Positions 60,421 through 63,025 of a DNA stretch of 63,025 bases are shown here, in pieces (the stretch's first letter is position 1; the number at the start of each line of letters is the position of its first letter). Source of the DNA: UBA10364 sp049611965 (lineage in GTDB: Bacteria > Bacteroidota > Bacteroidia > Flavobacteriales > Schleiferiaceae). The notes below the pieces were generated by a model that did not search any database, was not told the DNA's origin, and was given only the letters and a program-made list of their open reading frames with translations. A program made the position numbers and the translations under genes. The DNA lies in contig JBMZBC010000008.1 of assembly GCA_049611965.1 (NCBI GenBank), positions 1-63,025 of the forward strand, given 5' to 3'.

Positions 60421-63025
60421 ATGACCAAACCAAGCAACGCACTACTCAAGCGCGCCTATGCGCAGGATGCTTCCATCTACCAAGAAACACCACAGGACGT
60501 TGCTTTCCCTACATCCGCAGAAGAGGTGGTTGCTCTGGTTACATCCGGTAAGCCGCTAATCCCGCGCGCCGCAGGAACCTCCCTCGCCGGTCAAGTTGTA
60601 GGCGACGGTACCGTGCTTGATACCGGAAGGCACATGAACGCCATTCTCCAGATCAATGTGGAGGAGCGATGGGCAGAGGTTCAACCAGGTGTCGTCCGAG
60701 ACGAACTCAATCACCACCTCAAGGAACACGGCCTGTTTTTCGGCCCCAATACCTCCACCTCCAACCGCTGTATGATGGGCGGCATGGTGGGCAATAACAG
60801 CTCCGGCTCGACTTCAATTTCTTACGGAACTACTCGTGAGAAATTGCTTGGCCTAGAACTCGTGACGGCGGATGGCGTATTGCGTGCCATGGGTTCAATC
60901 GACTCTGAAGGCTCTAGAGAAATTCCAGAAGCAGTCGAAAACTGGCTCAAGCAATGGTCGGAGGCGTGGAGCGCAGAAAATCTTGCGACCCATTTCCCGG
61001 ATCCGAGCATTCACCGGAGAAATACCGGTTATGCCATAGATCTGTTGGGGATGAACCCGGAAGCATTATTACAAGTCATGTGCGGTTCAGAAGGCACACT
61101 AGGCATTACTACCAAGATTCGTATAGCCTTAGATCCGCTCCCGCCTGCTCATGTCGCCGTAGCCGCCCTGCACTACCACAGCATGGACGAAGCCATGGGC
61201 GCCACACCCAAGCTTATGGCCCACAAGCCCTACCAGCTGGAACTCATGGACCGCATCATCTTAGAATGTACGCGTGAGAGCAAGGAATATGCAAGCTATC
61301 GGGATTTCGTGCAAGGCGATCCCGCTGCTATTCTGCTTGTTGAAGTTCGCGGTAAAAGCGAAGAGGAACTGACCGAGAAATTGGCTGACCTGCAATGCGA
61401 GAACAGTTATGCCCGAGCCGAGCTTTTTGGAAAAGAGAGCGATAAAGTTTGGAAGCTCCGAGCCGCAGGGCTGGGATTGCTATCCAATGTACCCGGCGAT
61501 GCAAAGCCTGTGGCGTGTATTGAAGATACCGCCGTACGTATCGAGGTTCTACAAGACTATATCCGCGAGTTTGATGCCTTAATGCAAGGTTTCGGCCAGG
61601 GAAGCGTGTACTACGCGCATGCCGGTGCCGGGGAATTGCACTTGCGACCTATTTTGAATTTGAAGACCTCTGAAGGGGTCCGATTGCTGTATGAAATCAG
61701 CAAGGCCAGTGCAGAGCTGGTCAAGAAATACGGTGGATCCTTATCTGGGGAACACGGCGACGGTCGCGTACGTGCCGCATTTATTAAAGACTTTTACGGA
61801 CCTGAGGTCTACCCCTGGATGGAAAGCTTCAAGAAAGCTTGGGATCCTGAGAACAGGTTGAATCCGGGCAAGATTGTGGGTGCCAAACCAATGAACGAAG
61901 ATTTGCGTTATGAAGTCGACCGTGAGGAGCCAGTTTTGGATACCCAGTTCACGTTCAGCGAAGAAGGTGGATTCTTACGTGCCGTAGAGAAGTGCAACGG
62001 ATCTGGCGATTGCCGCCGATTGCCATTCACTGGAGCCCTTATGTGCCCTTCCTACATGGCCTCAAGAGACGAATGGGACAGTACTCGCGGCCGAGCGAAT
62101 GTGCTCCGCAGCGTCCTAACCGAGCAAAGCCTTGACGGGTTTAAGGCGCCAGAATTGGCCGAGGCGATGCAGCATTGCGTCGGCTGTAAAGGCTGTACCA
62201 AGGAATGTCCTTCTGGGGTCGATATGGCTTCCATGAAGTCCGAATACCTCTATCAAAACCGCTCTAAACGCACGATGGCGGATAAAGCCTTTGCCAACTT
62301 CCATAAAAGTTTGAGCTATCAAGGGTTGTGGCGTTTGATTAATCCTGTTTTGAAATCAGGACTGACCAAGCGTTTGATGGGCATACATCCTGAACGGTCC
62401 GTGCCTGGATTGGCAAATCCTGCCTACATGAAGGCGTATGAGAAAGGCTATTCGGTAGAAAGCGCCGCAGGCCAGGAGCGCGCCGTGATCTTGTGGGTGG
62501 ATGAATTTACCCAGACGAACGATCCCATGTTAGTGGGCAAGGCTTGTGATGTGCTCGGCGCACTCGGGTACATTCCGGCAGTCGTTTGTAGCCCAAGTGG
62601 ACGTGCAGCAATAAGTGGTGGATTTTTACCAGAATCGAAGATTTTGGCCCAAAAAACACTAAAAAAGCTCCAAAATGCGGCAAAAAAGCTCAAAAACGCA
62701 CCGGTTTTGGGTTTGGAGGCAAGTGCTGTTTTGAGTGCTATAGACGAATACGGACGTTTGTTACCGGAAGAAAAAGCCTGGATTTCAAGCCAGCGCATTT
62801 CCACCTTCGACAAGTTTTTGGCGGACGAGTTGCCAAAATTGGACCACGCAAAAGAGGCTTTTGAGCCGTACGAAGAAGAGATCTTGTTGCACGTGCATTG
62901 CCACCAAAAGAGCTTGGAGAGCGCTGGGGATACCGCCTATGTTCTTCAGGTATTGTTAGGTGCCAAAGTGGACCGAGTGAAAAGCAGTTGCTGCGGTATG
63001 GCTGGGTCGTACGGCATGAAGAAAG
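60421..63025 (+). CDS. FAD- and Fe-S-containing 2-hydroxyacid dehydrogenase (D-lactate/glycolate type), cut by window edge
   Basis: 868 codons are visible from the ATG at 60421 to the window end. The N-terminal half is a PCMH-type FAD oxidoreductase (LIPRAAGTSLAGQVVG, MMGGMVGNNSSGS, MCGSEGTLGITTKI, SGEHGDGRVRAAFIKDFYG). The C-terminal part is GlpC/GlcF-like with Fe-S motifs CNGSGDCRR plus MCPSYM and CVGCKGCTKECPSGVDM, then the CCG motifs HVHCHQKSL and SSCCGMAGSYG. This GlcD-GlcF-type fusion (as in YdiJ/D-lactate dehydrogenases) oxidises a D-2-hydroxyacid; the substrate is undetermined. The last roughly 100 residues are outside. Confidence 0.88.
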   Translation, partial: MTKPSNALLKRAYAQDASIYQETPQDVAFPTSAEEVVALVTSGKPLIPRAAGTSLAGQVVGDGTVLDTGRHMNAILQINVEERWAEVQPGVVRDELNHHLKEHGLFFGPNTSTSNRCMMGGMVGNNSSGSTSISYGTTREKLLGLELVTADGVLRAMGSIDSEGSREIPEAVENWLKQWSEAWSAENLATHFPDPSIHRRNTGYAIDLLGMNPEALLQVMCGSEGTLGITTKIRIALDPLPPAHVAVAALHYHSMDEAMGATPKLMAHKPYQLELMDRIILECTRESKEYASYRDFVQGDPAAILLVEVRGKSEEELTEKLADLQCENSYARAELFGKESDKVWKLRAAGLGLLSNVPGDAKPVACIEDTAVRIEVLQDYIREFDALMQGFGQGSVYYAHAGAGELHLRPILNLKTSEGVRLLYEISKASAELVKKYGGSLSGEHGDGRVRAAFIKDFYGPEVYPWMESFKKAWDPENRLNPGKIVGAKPMNEDLRYEVDREEPVLDTQFTFSEEGGFLRAVEKCNGSGDCRRLPFTGALMCPSYMASRDEWDSTRGRANVLRSVLTEQSLDGFKAPELAEAMQHCVGCKGCTKECPSGVDMASMKSEYLYQNRSKRTMADKAFANFHKSLSYQGLWRLINPVLKSGLTKRLMGIHPERSVPGLANPAYMKAYEKGYSVESAAGQERAVILWVDEFTQTNDPMLVGKACDVLGALGYIPAVVCSPSGRAAISGGFLPESKILAQKTLKKLQNAAKKLKNAPVLGLEASAVLSAIDEYGRLLPEEKAWISSQRISTFDKFLADELPKLDHAKEAFEPYEEEILLHVHCHQKSLESAGDTAYVLQVLLGAKVDRVKSSCCGMAGSYGMKK

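Noticed and set aside
1..63025. tRNA, rRNA, CRISPR, insertion sequence, phage or toxin-antitoxin genes
   Set aside because: None was seen on reading both strands; no cloverleaf, spaced repeat array or transposase motif was found. A covariance-model search was not possible.

Overview
The window comes from the chromosome of a member of the Bacteroidota, most likely a marine flavobacterium (Flavobacteriales; a Cryomorphaceae/Schleiferiaceae-type lineage is a guess from gene content and near-balanced base composition judged by eye). Supporting signs are a SusC/SusD pair, type IX secretion sorting domains, Bacteroidota promoters of the TTG-N17-23-TAnnTTTG type, DUF2480 and DUF4837 proteins, a fused two-domain E1 dehydrogenase and a flavobacterial-type proteorhodopsin. 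A 99-base run of N at 23015-23113 shows that this is a draft or metagenome scaffold.

Layout. 1-8.4 kb: thiL (cut by the edge) is divergent from an iron-sulfur assembly operon sufA-B-C-D-S-E-T, followed by HMG-CoA synthase and a DUF2480 protein. 8.4-11.9 kb (minus): an outer-membrane barrel protein, a small acidic protein, and a coupled arginine decarboxylase / deoxyhypusine-synthase-like pair (polyamines). 12-17.9 kb: tyrosine catabolism hmgA-hppD-fahA plus scoAB, giving fumarate and acetoacetyl-CoA, with a divergent hydratase. 17.9-24.2 kb (minus): an RND efflux operon (marR, adaptor, pump, TolC), broken by the gap, and a tetR gene. 24.3-28.5 kb: polA and a membrane metallophosphoesterase. 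28.5-31.5 kb: a light-harvesting locus with a single gene fusing lycopene beta-cyclase to a Blh-type beta-carotene dioxygenase, divergent from a green-type proton-pumping proteorhodopsin. 31.5-33.4 kb: an M61 peptidase. 33.4-47.7 kb (minus): a polysaccharide utilisation locus of laminarin (beta-1,3-glucan) type: susC, susD, a PKD lipoprotein, a GH16 lipoprotein, a T9SS-sorted glycan-binding protein, a membrane-tethered propeller/LuxR-type regulator, a GH5-CBM6 T9SS enzyme and a small lipoprotein. 47.8-63.0 kb: Hsp15-like protein, a lipoprotein sugar-isomerase homologue, kbl, rseP, paaD, fused E1 dehydrogenase, tatA, gatA, mltD, DUF4837 lipoprotein, paaG, paaH and an FAD/Fe-S oxidoreductase cut by the right edge.

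How the parts fit: the organism appears to be a photoheterotroph that degrades algal glucan and amino acids. Retinal for proteorhodopsin would be made from lycopene by one fused protein. Leucine/tyrosine-type catabolism and HMG-CoA synthase supply and use acetoacetyl-CoA, which leads to isoprenoids and so to carotenoids; this link is inference.

The most interesting objects are the CrtY-Blh fusion beside proteorhodopsin and a pair of direct repeats exactly one helical turn apart just upstream of the predicted susC promoter. No tRNA, rRNA, CRISPR array, insertion sequence or phage gene was seen, and no stretch over 300 bases lacks a gene.
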